From contig NZ_CP114283.1 of assembly GCF_027107535.1 (NCBI RefSeq), forward strand, positions 1,364,001-1,428,000: a stretch of 64,000 nucleotides of DNA, given 5' to 3'. The stretch is from Streptomyces aurantiacus (GTDB taxonomy: Bacteria > Actinomycetota > Actinomycetes > Streptomycetales > Streptomycetaceae). The notes beneath the pieces are model-generated. The model was not told the DNA's origin. It saw only the letters and a program-made list of their open reading frames with translations, and did no database searches. The position numbers and the translations under genes were made by a program. Shown here piece by piece: positions 16,642-25,176 of the stretch (positions within the stretch are counted from its first letter, which is position 1; the number at the start of each line of letters is the position of its first letter).

Positions 16642-17823
16642 ATGGCAGCAGGACGAGAGCGGCGCGCGGAAGCCGAGACGTTCACGGCCCGGTTGAAGAA
16701 GCAGGTACACCGGGTCCGCACCGGGCTGCGCAGATCCGCCGTCGACTACTTCCGGGGCGACGGTTCCGACTGGGTCGCGCTCGCGGGTCTTCTGCTGACC
16801 ATTCCCGTGATCGCCTGCATCACACTCATGAACTCCGTCTGGTGCTCGCCGGCGATGCTCGTCCTGCCGATCGTCGCGGGCGGGCTGCTGCTGAGGCCGT
16901 CGAGCCTGCTCGGGCTGTACGCCGCGGCCGCCACCGCGTTGATCGTGGAGTCCGTGAAACTCGGCCCCTACACCGAGGGGCCCTCCCGGGTGACGCCGGG
17001 CATCGTGCTGGTCGTGGCCGCGTGCGGGTTGTTCGGGCTGCTGATCGCCCAGTTCCGCAGCCGGGTCGGGGTGCCGTGGCGGCGCGGCGGCACGATGCTG
17101 TTCGACCTTCGCGAGCGGATCCGGGTGCAGAGCAAGCTGCCGAAGCTCCCCGCGGGATGGCACCGGGAGATGGCGCTGCGGCCGGCCGGGGGACAGTCGT
17201 TCTCCGGTGACTTCGTGGTCGCGGCCCGTACGAACGGCGGGCGCACCCTGGAAGCGGTCCTGACGGACGTCTCCGGCAAGGGGATGGACGCGGGATCGCG
17301 CGCGCTGCTTCTGTCCGGCGCGTTCGGCGGGCTGCTGGGTTCCCTGCCGCCGCACGCCTTCCTGCCCGCGGCCAACGGCTACCTGCTGCGGCAGGACTGG
17401 GACGAGGGGTTCGCCACGTCGATCCATCTCGTGCTGGACCTGGACTCGGGGGACTACGAACTCTTCAACGCGGGACACCCGCCGGGGCTTCAGCTCAGCG
17501 CGGGAAACGGGCGCTGGGAGGAGAAGGCCGCGGAGGGGCCCCTCCTGGGCGTGTACGACGGGGCGCAGTTCGACCCGGTGAAGGGTTCGCTGCGTCCCGG
17601 GGACGTCCTGATGCTCTTCACGGACGGGCTGGTGGAGACGTCCGACCGGGACATCGTCGAGGGCATCGACAAGCTGACCGGGGAGGCCGACCGGTATGTG
17701 GCCGGCGGGTTCCACGGCGCCGCCTGGCACCTGATCGAGGCGGTCGCCAAGGACGTGAACGACGACCGGGCCCTCCTGCTGATCTGCCGCGAGGGCGCGG
17801 CGACGGGGCCCGCCACCCTCTGA
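16642..17823 (+). CDS. Membrane PP2C-like serine phosphatase (SpoIIE/RsbU type)
   Basis: Protein of 393 residues. A basic N-terminus and three to four membrane helices (about 45-140: WVALAGLLLTIPVIACITLM, MLVLPIVAGGLLLRPSSLLGLYAAAATALI, GIVLVVAACGLFGLLIAQF) precede a SpoIIE-type phosphatase domain. Metal-binding acids and fold motifs are present: GGQSFSGDFV, LTDVSGKGMDAGSRA, NAGHPPGL, VLMLFTDGLVE and NDDRALLLI. Such enzymes dephosphorylate anti-anti-sigma factors and so control a sigma-factor switch. No partner anti-sigma gene is adjacent. Confidence 0.9.
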   Translation: MAAGRERRAEAETFTARLKKQVHRVRTGLRRSAVDYFRGDGSDWVALAGLLLTIPVIACITLMNSVWCSPAMLVLPIVAGGLLLRPSSLLGLYAAAATALIVESVKLGPYTEGPSRVTPGIVLVVAACGLFGLLIAQFRSRVGVPWRRGGTMLFDLRERIRVQSKLPKLPAGWHREMALRPAGGQSFSGDFVVAARTNGGRTLEAVLTDVSGKGMDAGSRALLLSGAFGGLLGSLPPHAFLPAANGYLLRQDWDEGFATSIHLVLDLDSGDYELFNAGHPPGLQLSAGNGRWEEKAAEGPLLGVYDGAQFDPVKGSLRPGDVLMLFTDGLVETSDRDIVEGIDKLTGEADRYVAGGFHGAAWHLIEAVAKDVNDDRALLLICREGAATGPATL

Positions 17824-17829
17824 CCGTCA

Positions 17830-17876
17830 CCTTCGAACACCGGAGGGCCGGCACGGGCCCCTCCGGCGTTCGAAGG
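17830..17876. terminator. Hairpin terminator (Streptomyces intergenic repeat family)
   Basis: The ccttcgaacaccggagggcc arm pairs imperfectly with gggcccctccggcgttcgaagg. It lies between the convergent phosphatase and antiporter genes. Its right half shares tccggcgttc..agg.cgagg with the hairpin at 14256-14304. Confidence 0.7.
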
Positions 17877-17958
17877 CGAGGCGTTGTGCGGCCGAAAGGG
17901 CGCCCAGATCCAGGGAACGGACGGAACGGGCAGGGGCCGTGCGCGGGTGGAAACCCCG

Positions 17959-19140
17959 TCAGCCGACCTGCGCCGTCTCCCGTACCTCGGTCTCCGAACG
18001 GTCCTTCCCGCCGGGCAGCACCCTGGCCAGCCACTCCGACCGTCCCGCGGCCAGCGGACCGAGAACGGCCAGCACCAGCACGTACCCCGCGATGAAGGGC
18101 GACAGCCGGGGGTCGAGCCCCGCCGCCGCGGCCATCGTGGCGAGGATGAGAGCGAACTCCCCGCGGGCGAGCAGTGTGGTCGAGATGTTGGCGGCCGGGC
18201 CGGGCCCGAAGCCGTAGATGCGGGCCGCGCCCAGTCCCGCCAGCACGTTCATGACCAGCGTCAGCGCCACCGCCGCAAGGACCGGCCACAGGACCGTCGG
18301 AAGGTCACCCGGGTCGATGGAGAGTCCGAAGGCGAAGAAGAACATCGCGCCGAAGGCGTCCCGCAGAGGGTGCACCAGCTTGCGTATGCGCTCGCCGGAG
18401 GTCGTGCTGCCGAGCATCAGGCCGACCATGAACGCCCCGATGGCGTCCGCCACTCCGAACCACTCCGAGACCCCCGCCATGAACACGGCCGCACCGAGGA
18501 AGGAGATGACCAGCAGCTCGTCGTCCTTGGTGGCGAACAGGCGTCCCACGATCCGCGTACCGAAGCGGGCGGCGAGCGCCAGCAGCAGGAGGAAGGCGAA
18601 GGCCTTGCCGCCGTCCAGGACCGCCGCGCCCAGGGAGTCGGCGCCGGACAGGATCGGCTGGAGGGCCGCCAGGTAGAGGGCGAGGAAGATGTCCTCGACC
18701 ACGATGATGCCGAGGATCGGCTTCGTCTCGGGATTGCCCAGCCGTCCCGTGTCCACCAGCACCTTCGTGACGATCGCCGACGAGGAGATGCCGAGCACCC
18801 CGGCGAGCACCAGCGCCTCGGACGTGCCCCAGCCGAGGGCGAATCCGAAGCCCAGGCCCGCGCCGACGTTCAGCGCGAGGTAGGTCCCCCCGGAGAGTGC
18901 CATCCGGCGCCCGCCCGCCTTGAGGTCGTCCAGGTGGAATTCGAGGCCGAGGTAGAAGAGCAGCAGCACCAGGCCCAGCGCGGAGAGCATCTCCATGTCG
19001 TGCGGGTTCGAGACGAGCACGATGCCGGGCGTGTGCGGACCGAGCAGGATCCCGGCCAGGATGAAGAGGGGAATGGTGGGGAGCCCGATACGGGCGCCCG
19101 CGCGGGCGAGAACGGCGGCGGCCAGAAAGGCGCCGCCCAT
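17959..19140 (-). CDS. CPA2-family cation:proton antiporter (KefB/NapA-like)
   Basis: Integral membrane exchanger of at least 393 residues with about twelve hydrophobic segments. It opens GGAFLAAAVLARAGARIGLPTIPLFILAGILLGPHTPG, the conserved first helices of CPA2 antiporters. Further landmarks are LGLVLLLFYLGLEFHLDDLK, the unwound-helix region LGISSSAIVTKVL and EDIFLALYLA. No C-terminal TrkA-N domain is attached, so it is the short form. The ATG at 19140 lacks a ribosome-binding site. A strong AAGGAGGAA lies seven bases before an in-frame ATC at 19167, nine codons upstream, so the true start may be non-canonical. It probably exchanges K+ or Na+ for H+. Confidence 0.88.
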   Translation of the reverse strand: MGGAFLAAAVLARAGARIGLPTIPLFILAGILLGPHTPGIVLVSNPHDMEMLSALGLVLLLFYLGLEFHLDDLKAGGRRMALSGGTYLALNVGAGLGFGFALGWGTSEALVLAGVLGISSSAIVTKVLVDTGRLGNPETKPILGIIVVEDIFLALYLAALQPILSGADSLGAAVLDGGKAFAFLLLLALAARFGTRIVGRLFATKDDELLVISFLGAAVFMAGVSEWFGVADAIGAFMVGLMLGSTTSGERIRKLVHPLRDAFGAMFFFAFGLSIDPGDLPTVLWPVLAAVALTLVMNVLAGLGAARIYGFGPGPAANISTTLLARGEFALILATMAAAAGLDPRLSPFIAGYVLVLAVLGPLAAGRSEWLARVLPGGKDRSETEVRETAQVG

Positions 19141-19250
19141 GGCGATCAGAAGCTCTGCGTGTCCGATGGGCCCGTTCCTCCTTGGTCGAGTTGGTCAAGA
19201 GAGTGTCAAGAAAGCGTCAGTAGTTAGTTTACCAAAGGACTTGTGGGGGC

Positions 19251-19280
19251 GGTCCGGGTGGGGTTTCCCCCACCCGGACC
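19251..19280. promoter_or_regulatory. 13-bp perfect dyad in a divergent promoter region
   Basis: ggtccgggtgggg and ccccacccggacc are perfect inverse complements around a tttc loop. The dyad lies between the antiporter gene (-) and the ABC ATPase gene (+), which diverge, so it cannot be a shared 3' terminator. It is either an operator or a structured 5' leader element. Confidence 0.5.
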
Positions 19281-19319
19281 CGGAGGTCGTCCTCATGGCC
19301 GTGGCCGGCCCCCGCTCCG

Positions 19320-19325
19320 TAGCGT
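19320..19325 (+). promoter_or_regulatory. Putative -10 element (TAGCGT) of the ABC-FtsX-HD operon
   Basis: TAGCGT is followed 42 bases later by the first start codon. It is identical to the element upstream of bioY. No convincing -35 is seen. Confidence 0.35.
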
Positions 19326-19367
19326 CGAGGCATCGGCAGCGAGTCGCCGCGAAGAGCGGCACGACGG

Positions 19368-20204
19368 ATGACGGAAGGGCGGGACCCGGCCATGGGGCTG
19401 CGCAGGAAGCGGTACGAGGACGGGGACGCCGTGCACGACACGACCGGTCCGGCGGGCGACTGGGCCGTCGAACTGCGGGGCGTGCGGCGCCAGTACGGGC
19501 GCGGCGGCTCGGCGGTGCACGCCCTGCGCGGGATCGACCTCGCCCTCCCGCGCGGCAGCTTCACCGCCGTCATGGGCCCCTCCGGCTCGGGCAAGTCCAC
19601 GTTCCTGCAGTGCGCGGCCGGCCTGGACCGGCCGAACGGAGGGACCGTCAGGCTCGGCGGGACCGAGATCACGGGCATGAGCGAGAACAAGCTGACGGCA
19701 CTGCGGCGTACCCGCCTCGGATTCGTCTTCCAGGCGTTCAACCTGCTGCCGTCCCTGACCGTCGAGCAGAACGTCGTACTGCCGATGCGCCTCGCGGGCC
19801 ACCGGCCTGACCGGCGACGGGCGGCCGACGTCCTGCGCCAGGTCGGCCTCGACGGGCTGGGACGGCGACGCCCCGGCCAGCTCTCCGGCGGACAGCAGCA
19901 GCGCGTCGCCATCGCCCGCGCCCTCGTCACCCGGCCCGACGTCGTCTTCGCGGACGAGCCCACCGGAGCGCTCGACACGACCACCGCGGCCGAGGTCCTG
20001 GGACTGCTGCGGCGGGCCGTGGACGGGCTGGGCGCCACCGTCGTCATGGTCACCCACGACCCGGCGGCCGCCGCCTGGGCCGACCGCGTGCTCTTCCTCG
20101 CCGACGGCTCGATCACCGACCACCTCGAAGGTGCCCCGGCCGAGCGGATCGCCGCCCGCATGACCGCCCTGACGGCACCCTCCTTCTCGGGAGCGGCGGC
20201 CTGA
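19368..20204 (+). CDS. ABC transporter ATP-binding protein (MacB/LolD type)
   Basis: Cytoplasmic ATPase of about 278 residues pairing with the large permease that follows. Motifs in order: Walker A GPSGSGKST, Q-loop FVFQAFNLLPSLT, signature LSGGQQQRVAIARAL, Walker B VVFADEPTGALD and H-loop VTHD. NLLPSLTVEQNVVLPM is typical of the MacB/LolD/YknY class acting on lipids, peptides or envelope stress rather than import. An internal ATG at 19392 is an alternative start. The stop overlaps the permease start by one base (TGATG). Confidence 0.92.
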   Translation: MTEGRDPAMGLRRKRYEDGDAVHDTTGPAGDWAVELRGVRRQYGRGGSAVHALRGIDLALPRGSFTAVMGPSGSGKSTFLQCAAGLDRPNGGTVRLGGTEITGMSENKLTALRRTRLGFVFQAFNLLPSLTVEQNVVLPMRLAGHRPDRRRAADVLRQVGLDGLGRRRPGQLSGGQQQRVAIARALVTRPDVVFADEPTGALDTTTAAEVLGLLRRAVDGLGATVVMVTHDPAAAAWADRVLFLADGSITDHLEGAPAERIAARMTALTAPSFSGAAA

Positions 20205-22642
20205 TGCTCGCGCCCAACGGGCTTGCCCGTGCCGCCGTCCGCTTCAAGCCCGCCGCCTTCGTCGGCACCTTCATCGCGCTCGCCATGGCCGCCCTGATCG
20301 TCTCGGCCTGCGGCATCCTCCTGGAGACCGGCCTGCGCGCCTCCGTACCTCCCGTCCGCTACGCCGGCGCCCCCGTGGTCGCCGCCGCGGACCAGCGCGC
20401 CCACCTCGTCACCGGCCACGGCGAGGACCGCGAGGACGACCCCGTGCCCGTCCCGGACCGGGCCCGGCTGGACGACTCGCTGCTGGCGAAGGCCGCTTCG
20501 GTGCCCGGCGCGCGGACAGCGGTGCCGGACGTGACCTTCCCTCTCCGGACGCGGGCGGGCGACACGGTCACCGCCCACGGCTGGGGCTCCACCGCCTTCA
20601 CGGGCGAGCGGCTGACGGCCGGACAGGCTCCCCGCGAAGGCGAGGTCGTCCTCACGAAGGGCACGGTCGGCGACCGCGTCACCCTGACGACCGCCGACGG
20701 CCCCCGCTCCTTCCGCGTCTCCGGCCTCACCGGCGCGGGGCGGCCCACCGCCTGGTTCGCCGACACCGAAGCCGTACGCATCTCCGGGCACCCCGGCCGC
20801 ATCGACGCCATCGCCGTCCTCCCGAAGGACAAAACCTCCACCGCGACCCTCAAGTCCCAGGTGGCGCGCGCCCTCGGAAACCGCGCCGAGGTGCACACCG
20901 GTGACGACCGCGGGGCCGTGGAGGACTCCTCCCTCGCCGAGGCCAAGGAGATGCTCATCGCGCTCGGGGCCTCCTTCGGCGGCGTCGCCGCGACGGTCGC
21001 CGTCTTCACCGCCATGGGCACCGTCGCCCTGTCGGTGGCCCAGCGCGCCCGCGAGTTCGCCCTGCTGCGCGCCATCGGTACGACCCCGCGCCAGGTCCGC
21101 CGCTCCGTCGCCACCGAGGCCCTGCTCGTCGCGCCCCTCGCGGGCCTGGCCGGCTGCCTGCCCGGAATCGCGCTGGCCCACTGGTGGTTCGGACAGCTCA
21201 GGGACAAGGGAGCGATCCCGGAGGCCGTCGGCCTGTCCGTGTCGTACATCCCGCTGCTCGCGGCCGTCGGTGCGGTGCTGCTGGCGGCGCTGGTCGCGGG
21301 ATACGCGGCCGCCCGCCGCCCGGCCCGGACCAAGCCGGGGCAGGCGCTCGTCGAAGCGTCCGTGGAGCGGTTGCGGCCGGGCTGGATCCGTACCCCGCTG
21401 GGCATCGCGGCGGCCGTCGGGGGCACCGTCTGCGCGGGGCTGTCCGCCTCGCTGACCGGCGAGGACGCGGCCAACGCGGCACTGGGCATCGTCATGCTGT
21501 TCATGCTGGCCGTGGCGCTGCTGGGGCCGCTCGTCGCACGCGCCTGCGCCGCCCTGTTCGGGCTCCCGCTGCGCGGGGCGGGTGCCTCCGCCTCGCTCGC
21601 CGCCGCCAACTCCCGTACGAACGCCCGCCGGATGGCCTCCGCGATCACCCCGATCGTCCTCGCGATGGCCTTCTCGTCCGTTCTCGTCTTCATGCACAGC
21701 AGCGAGGAGCGGGCCGTCCAGGAGCAGCAGCGGGACGGCATCGTCGCCGACCACATCGTGACGTCCGACGCCGGTCTCGCCCCGGACGCCGTGCGCGAGG
21801 CCGCGCGCACCCCCGAAGTCACCGCGGCCGTGGGCCTGTTGAGGACCGAGGTCCTCTTCCGGGGGAACGGCATGCTGGACTCGGCCTCCACGCAGGGCGT
21901 CACGGGTTCGCCCCGCGACCTGGCCCGCGTGCAGGACCTCGATGTCGAGAAGGGCACCTTGTCCCTGAAGCGGAGCGAGGTCGCGCTCGACGCCTCACTG
22001 GCCCGGAGCGCCGACGTCGGCGTGGGCGACCGCGTCGAACTGCGCCTGCCCGACGGCACGAAGACGTCGCCGCGCGTGGTGGCCACGTACGGGCGTGGCC
22101 TGGGGCTGGCACAGGTCACCATGGGCCGGGCGGACCTGGCGGCCCATGTCACCTCCGCCTTCACCACCGAGGTCTGGACGAAGGGCGGCAGCGCCGCGGG
22201 CCTGGCCAAGGTGGGCACGGTTCTGGACCGCGGCGACTACACCGCCGCCCGGTCGCTCGACCTCGAACTGAACGAGTGGGCCAACACCGTCATGGCGGCC
22301 GTACTCGGCGGTTTCGCGGCCGTCGCCGCCGCCAACACCCTGGTGATGACGGTGCTCGACCGCCGCCGGGAGCTGGGCACACTGCGGCTCATCGGGTCCA
22401 CCCGCCGCCAGGTGATGAGCATGATCCGCTGGGAGGCCCTGCTCGTCACACTGGCCGGTATCGCCCTCGGCACGGCCATCGCGCTCGCCACACTCGTCCC
22501 GATGATGAAGGGCCTGACCGGCCAGGCACCGTACATACCCCCGCTGGTGTACGGGTCGTTCGCGGCGGCAGTCCTCGTTCTCGGGCTGACGGCGGCGACC
22601 GTACCGGCGAGGGCGGCGATACGGGGCACACTCGACGCATGA
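20204..22642 (+). CDS. FtsX-like ABC transporter permease
   Basis: Membrane protein of 812 residues with the duplicated FtsX layout. A helix at about 15-45 is followed by an extracytoplasmic domain and three helices with the AQRAREFALLRAIGTTPRQVRRSV coupling loop (about 280-300). A central helix pair precedes a second extracytoplasmic domain. A second three-helix set carries the loop VLDRRRELGTLRLIGSTRRQVMSMIRWEALL near 730-760. The two loops are where the ATPase docks. The stop overlaps the next gene as ATGA, so ATPase, permease and HD protein are translationally linked. Substrate unknown; an envelope or peptide-export role is typical. Confidence 0.9.
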   Translation: MLAPNGLARAAVRFKPAAFVGTFIALAMAALIVSACGILLETGLRASVPPVRYAGAPVVAAADQRAHLVTGHGEDREDDPVPVPDRARLDDSLLAKAASVPGARTAVPDVTFPLRTRAGDTVTAHGWGSTAFTGERLTAGQAPREGEVVLTKGTVGDRVTLTTADGPRSFRVSGLTGAGRPTAWFADTEAVRISGHPGRIDAIAVLPKDKTSTATLKSQVARALGNRAEVHTGDDRGAVEDSSLAEAKEMLIALGASFGGVAATVAVFTAMGTVALSVAQRAREFALLRAIGTTPRQVRRSVATEALLVAPLAGLAGCLPGIALAHWWFGQLRDKGAIPEAVGLSVSYIPLLAAVGAVLLAALVAGYAAARRPARTKPGQALVEASVERLRPGWIRTPLGIAAAVGGTVCAGLSASLTGEDAANAALGIVMLFMLAVALLGPLVARACAALFGLPLRGAGASASLAAANSRTNARRMASAITPIVLAMAFSSVLVFMHSSEERAVQEQQRDGIVADHIVTSDAGLAPDAVREAARTPEVTAAVGLLRTEVLFRGNGMLDSASTQGVTGSPRDLARVQDLDVEKGTLSLKRSEVALDASLARSADVGVGDRVELRLPDGTKTSPRVVATYGRGLGLAQVTMGRADLAAHVTSAFTTEVWTKGGSAAGLAKVGTVLDRGDYTAARSLDLELNEWANTVMAAVLGGFAAVAAANTLVMTVLDRRRELGTLRLIGSTRRQVMSMIRWEALLVTLAGIALGTAIALATLVPMMKGLTGQAPYIPPLVYGSFAAAVLVLGLTAATVPARAAIRGTLDA

Positions 22643-23118
22643 CCGACAACGAGCGCCGAACGCCCGAGACCGCCGCGCTGACCCTCACGGAGGTCGAGGC
22701 CCTGGCCCGCAACGCGCACGCCGCCCAGAGGGACAAGGCGGGCCGCCCGTACGCCGAGCATCTGCGGGCCGTGGCCGACGGGGTGCGGGCCCGCGGCGGC
22801 GACGAGGAGCAGATCGCCGCCGCCTGGCTGCACGACTCGGTCGAGGACGAGGCGCTCTCCGAGGACTGGCTGCGCGGTGCGGCGCTGTCCGCGCGGACGA
22901 AGGACATCGTGCTGGCCGTCACCAAGAGGGCGGGTGAAGCCCAGGAGACCTACGCCGCGCGTGTCCTGGCCACCGAGGGCGCGCTGCTGGTCAAGGAGTC
23001 CGACCTCGCCCACAACGCCGACCCGGCGCGGCTGGCGGCCCTGGACGAAGCGACGAGGGCCCGCCTGACCCAGAAGTACGCGACGATGCGCGAACTCCTG
23101 GGCCTGCCCCGGCCCTGA
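22639..23118 (+). CDS. HD-domain phosphohydrolase of the RSH/MESH1 (ppGpp hydrolase-like) type
   Basis: Small cytoplasmic protein of 159 residues matching the hydrolase half of RelA/SpoT. Metal-site positions are visible: His27 (NAHAAQR), the GRPYAEHLRAVA segment, His65-Asp66 in AAWLHDSVED, the catalytic Glu69-Asp70 pair and Asp122/Asn126 in ESDLAHNAD. It is short, with no synthetase or regulatory domain, like a small alarmone hydrolase. The ATGA overlap with the FtsX permease gene implies coupled expression. That is an unusual pairing of an envelope ABC system with a putative nucleotide hydrolase. Activity against ppGpp is inferred from motifs only. Confidence 0.8.
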   Translation: MTDNERRTPETAALTLTEVEALARNAHAAQRDKAGRPYAEHLRAVADGVRARGGDEEQIAAAWLHDSVEDEALSEDWLRGAALSARTKDIVLAVTKRAGEAQETYAARVLATEGALLVKESDLAHNADPARLAALDEATRARLTQKYATMRELLGLPRP

Positions 23119-23158
23119 GCGCCCCACGAGGGGCGGGCACGGGAGCCACGCGATCAGC

Positions 23159-23206
23159 CCGGCCCGCCACCGGGAACCCACCCGCGGGCTCCCGGTGGCG
23201 GGCCGG
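23159..23206. terminator. 17-bp-stem hairpin terminator between convergent genes
   Basis: ccggcccgccaccggga pairs perfectly with tcccggtggcgggccgg across a 14-base loop. It lies between the HD-domain gene (+) and the acyltransferase gene (-). Confidence 0.75.
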
Positions 23207-23210
23207 ACCG

Positions 23211-24392
23211 TCAGGACTTGGCCCGCTCGCGGGCGAGCTCGGTGGCGTCCCGTTTGAACGCCCACTCCATCCTCGGCTCCATCGCGAAGCGGAACATGCG
23301 CTGCACCGGCGGGGTGCACAGGGCGGTGATGACCGCCGCGGCGAACACGGAGACGAAGATCTCGCCGAGCGGCTGGTTCAGCCAGGCGTAGTGGTCGTAC
23401 CAGCCCCAGAAACGGGAACCCTTCGCGAGGAAGCCGTGCAGCAGGTAGCCGTACAGCGTGCCCGCGCCGAGCACGGTGAACCACATCTTGCAGCGCGGCA
23501 CCCAGGCGAAGAAGCACGAGGTGAGCACCATCGAGCAGCCGAACATCGCGAGCGTCATCACGACACCGGCCCACCACGGCGCACCCAGTTCCTGGGCACT
23601 GTCACGGTGGTAGAACCACGCCGAGTTCATGCGCGGCCCGGCCCAGTACGCGAAGGCCAGCGTGACCGCGAGCACCGGCAGCGACAGGATCCGCACCTCG
23701 CGGCGCCGCATGAGCTGGAAGTGCTCGGGCTTCATGCACAGGCCCACCACGAAGAACGGCAGGAACTGCAGAACGCGCTGGAGGTCCAGGTCGTCGCCGA
23801 TGTCGGGGGAGACGGAGGCGAGGACGGCGATGGCGAGCGCGAGCGGCACGGGCCAGCGCACGACCTTCCACAGCGGGACGGTCATCCGCCACACGAACAG
23901 CGCGACCAGGAACCAGGTGAGGTACCAGGGGTCCAGCAGGCTGATCGGGTGGCTGGGGTCGTCGTCTGCCCACTTCTTGAAGAGGGAGTACGCCACCTCG
24001 AAGAGTACGTACGGCACCGCGATGCCCGTCACCAGCCGCCGCAGCCGGTCGGGACGCATGTCGAAACTGCGGGAGAAGTAGCCGGAGATGAGGATGAAGG
24101 CCGGCATGTGGAAGGTGTAGACGACCATGTAGAGCGCCTCGGCGGCGCGGCTGTGGTCGGTCAGCGGTTCCCAGGCGTGGCCCATGGCGACGAACACGAT
24201 CGCCAGGTACTTGGCGTTGTCGAAGAACGCGTCGCGCTGCTTGACGGGCTTGGCGTCCGGCCCTGCGGTGGCGGTACCCGCCTGCTTGTGCGGAGCAGTG
24301 GATGGTCGCGGGCTCGGTACTCCCGGCGCCGACGACTGGGTCGGCGGGAGCGGAGCCCTTTGATGGCCGTGCGGACGGAGCGAGTTCGTCAC
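23211..24392 (-). CDS. Membrane acyltransferase 3 family protein
   Basis: Integral membrane protein of about 393 residues with ten or so hydrophobic helices. After a Pro-rich N-terminus comes the acyltransferase-3 opening RDAFFDNAKYLAIVFVAMGHAWEPL, with the conserved His in GHAW. YTFHMPAFILISGYFSRS follows, and YGYLLHGFLAKG comes near the end. Family members (OafB, NolL type) O-acylate cell-surface sugars or lipids. The GTG at 24392 was selected because GGGAGG lies about five bases upstream; an ATG at 24443 has no ribosome-binding site. Acyl donor and target are unknown. Confidence 0.88.
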   Translation of the reverse strand: MTNSLRPHGHQRAPLPPTQSSAPGVPSPRPSTAPHKQAGTATAGPDAKPVKQRDAFFDNAKYLAIVFVAMGHAWEPLTDHSRAAEALYMVVYTFHMPAFILISGYFSRSFDMRPDRLRRLVTGIAVPYVLFEVAYSLFKKWADDDPSHPISLLDPWYLTWFLVALFVWRMTVPLWKVVRWPVPLALAIAVLASVSPDIGDDLDLQRVLQFLPFFVVGLCMKPEHFQLMRRREVRILSLPVLAVTLAFAYWAGPRMNSAWFYHRDSAQELGAPWWAGVVMTLAMFGCSMVLTSCFFAWVPRCKMWFTVLGAGTLYGYLLHGFLAKGSRFWGWYDHYAWLNQPLGEIFVSVFAAAVITALCTPPVQRMFRFAMEPRMEWAFKRDATELARERAKS

Positions 24393-24981
24393 AGACCCTC
24401 CCACCAGGAGCTGGGGGAGACGATCCGCGACCTCGCTGCACATGCGGGGGACGAGGCAGCGTAGGACATCTGAGGCACCCTAGCGTTGTCTGTGGGATTC
24501 CGTAAAACCCCTGAGGTGAATCCTGCTTATCTTCCGCGCATACCCAGGATTTGGCGAAGTTGACATGGCAACAACTATGTCGATCGCCACACTCTGTGCG
24601 GGGGTTACGTCCGGATTCGTCATGACTAAACGTTGCATAACACCCGCGGGCGACTCTGGTGAAATGTCCGGGTGAGTCGGCTTTAGTGGCCTGTTAGTGA
24701 CCCGTCCTCAGGCTCGCCGGTGTGCCTGTGCCAACAATTCGAATTACCTGCGAACAGGTTGTGTGGACGGTTGGGTGGACATGGAAACGATCACTCTTAA
24801 TTTCTCATGAGAGGGTCCACTCGAATTGCCGTGCGAGACCCGGTCGTTCGGGTCGGCGGCCGATGGATGCCTCACCCGCCGCATACGGGGGGCCTGTTGG
24901 TGGCACGATGGTTCTGGCGGGGGTGTGCGGGGTTGCGCCTCCGGGCCGGGAGAGCGGACCGACCGTAGGGTGTGATCAGTT
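24393..24981. other. 589-bp intergenic region, AT-richer than neighbours
   Basis: It lies upstream of both the minus-strand acyltransferase gene and the plus-strand small membrane protein gene. It contains several AT-rich pockets (around 24490-24680 and 24790-24830) and a TTGACA at about 24560, but I see no convincing gene or recognised RNA. A TAGGGT -10-like element at 24966-24971 lies 10 bases before the next start codon. Confidence 0.5.
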
Positions 24982-25176
24982 GTGGCCATTTCGCTGTCAG
25001 TGGTGCTTCTGTTGGGAATCGTCCTGGTGGTGTTGATACGAGGCGGGTCGATCAAGGGAGGGCCGGCGGTGGTCGCCGTGCTCTTCGGCTTCTTCCTCGC
25101 CTCCACGGGTATGGCGGACGACATCCAACGGTTCCTGAACTCGGTAGCGGAGACCATCAACTCGATTCAGTTCTGA
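24982..25176 (+). CDS. Small membrane protein, 64 aa
   Basis: GTG-initiated frame with two hydrophobic helices: AISLSVVLLLGIVLVVLI (residues 2-19) and AVVAVLFGFFLASTGMA (about 29-45). They are joined by RGGSIKGGP and followed by an amphipathic tail DDIQRFLNSVAETINSIQF. Similar short proteins are widespread in Streptomyces (recalled), but I know no function. There is no Shine-Dalgarno; TAGGGT ends 10 bases upstream, so the transcript may be nearly leaderless. Codon use matches coding sequence. Confidence 0.75.
   Translation: MAISLSVVLLLGIVLVVLIRGGSIKGGPAVVAVLFGFFLASTGMADDIQRFLNSVAETINSIQF

Noticed and set aside
24480..24700. Riboswitch-like AT-rich leader (c-di-AMP or other)
   Set aside because: Some short motifs looked suggestive, but I could not assemble the conserved core or a consistent set of stems.
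24722..25036. 104-codon frame overlapping the small membrane protein start
   Set aside because: Cys/Trp-rich nonsense composition, no start signal, and it conflicts with the better 64-aa frame.
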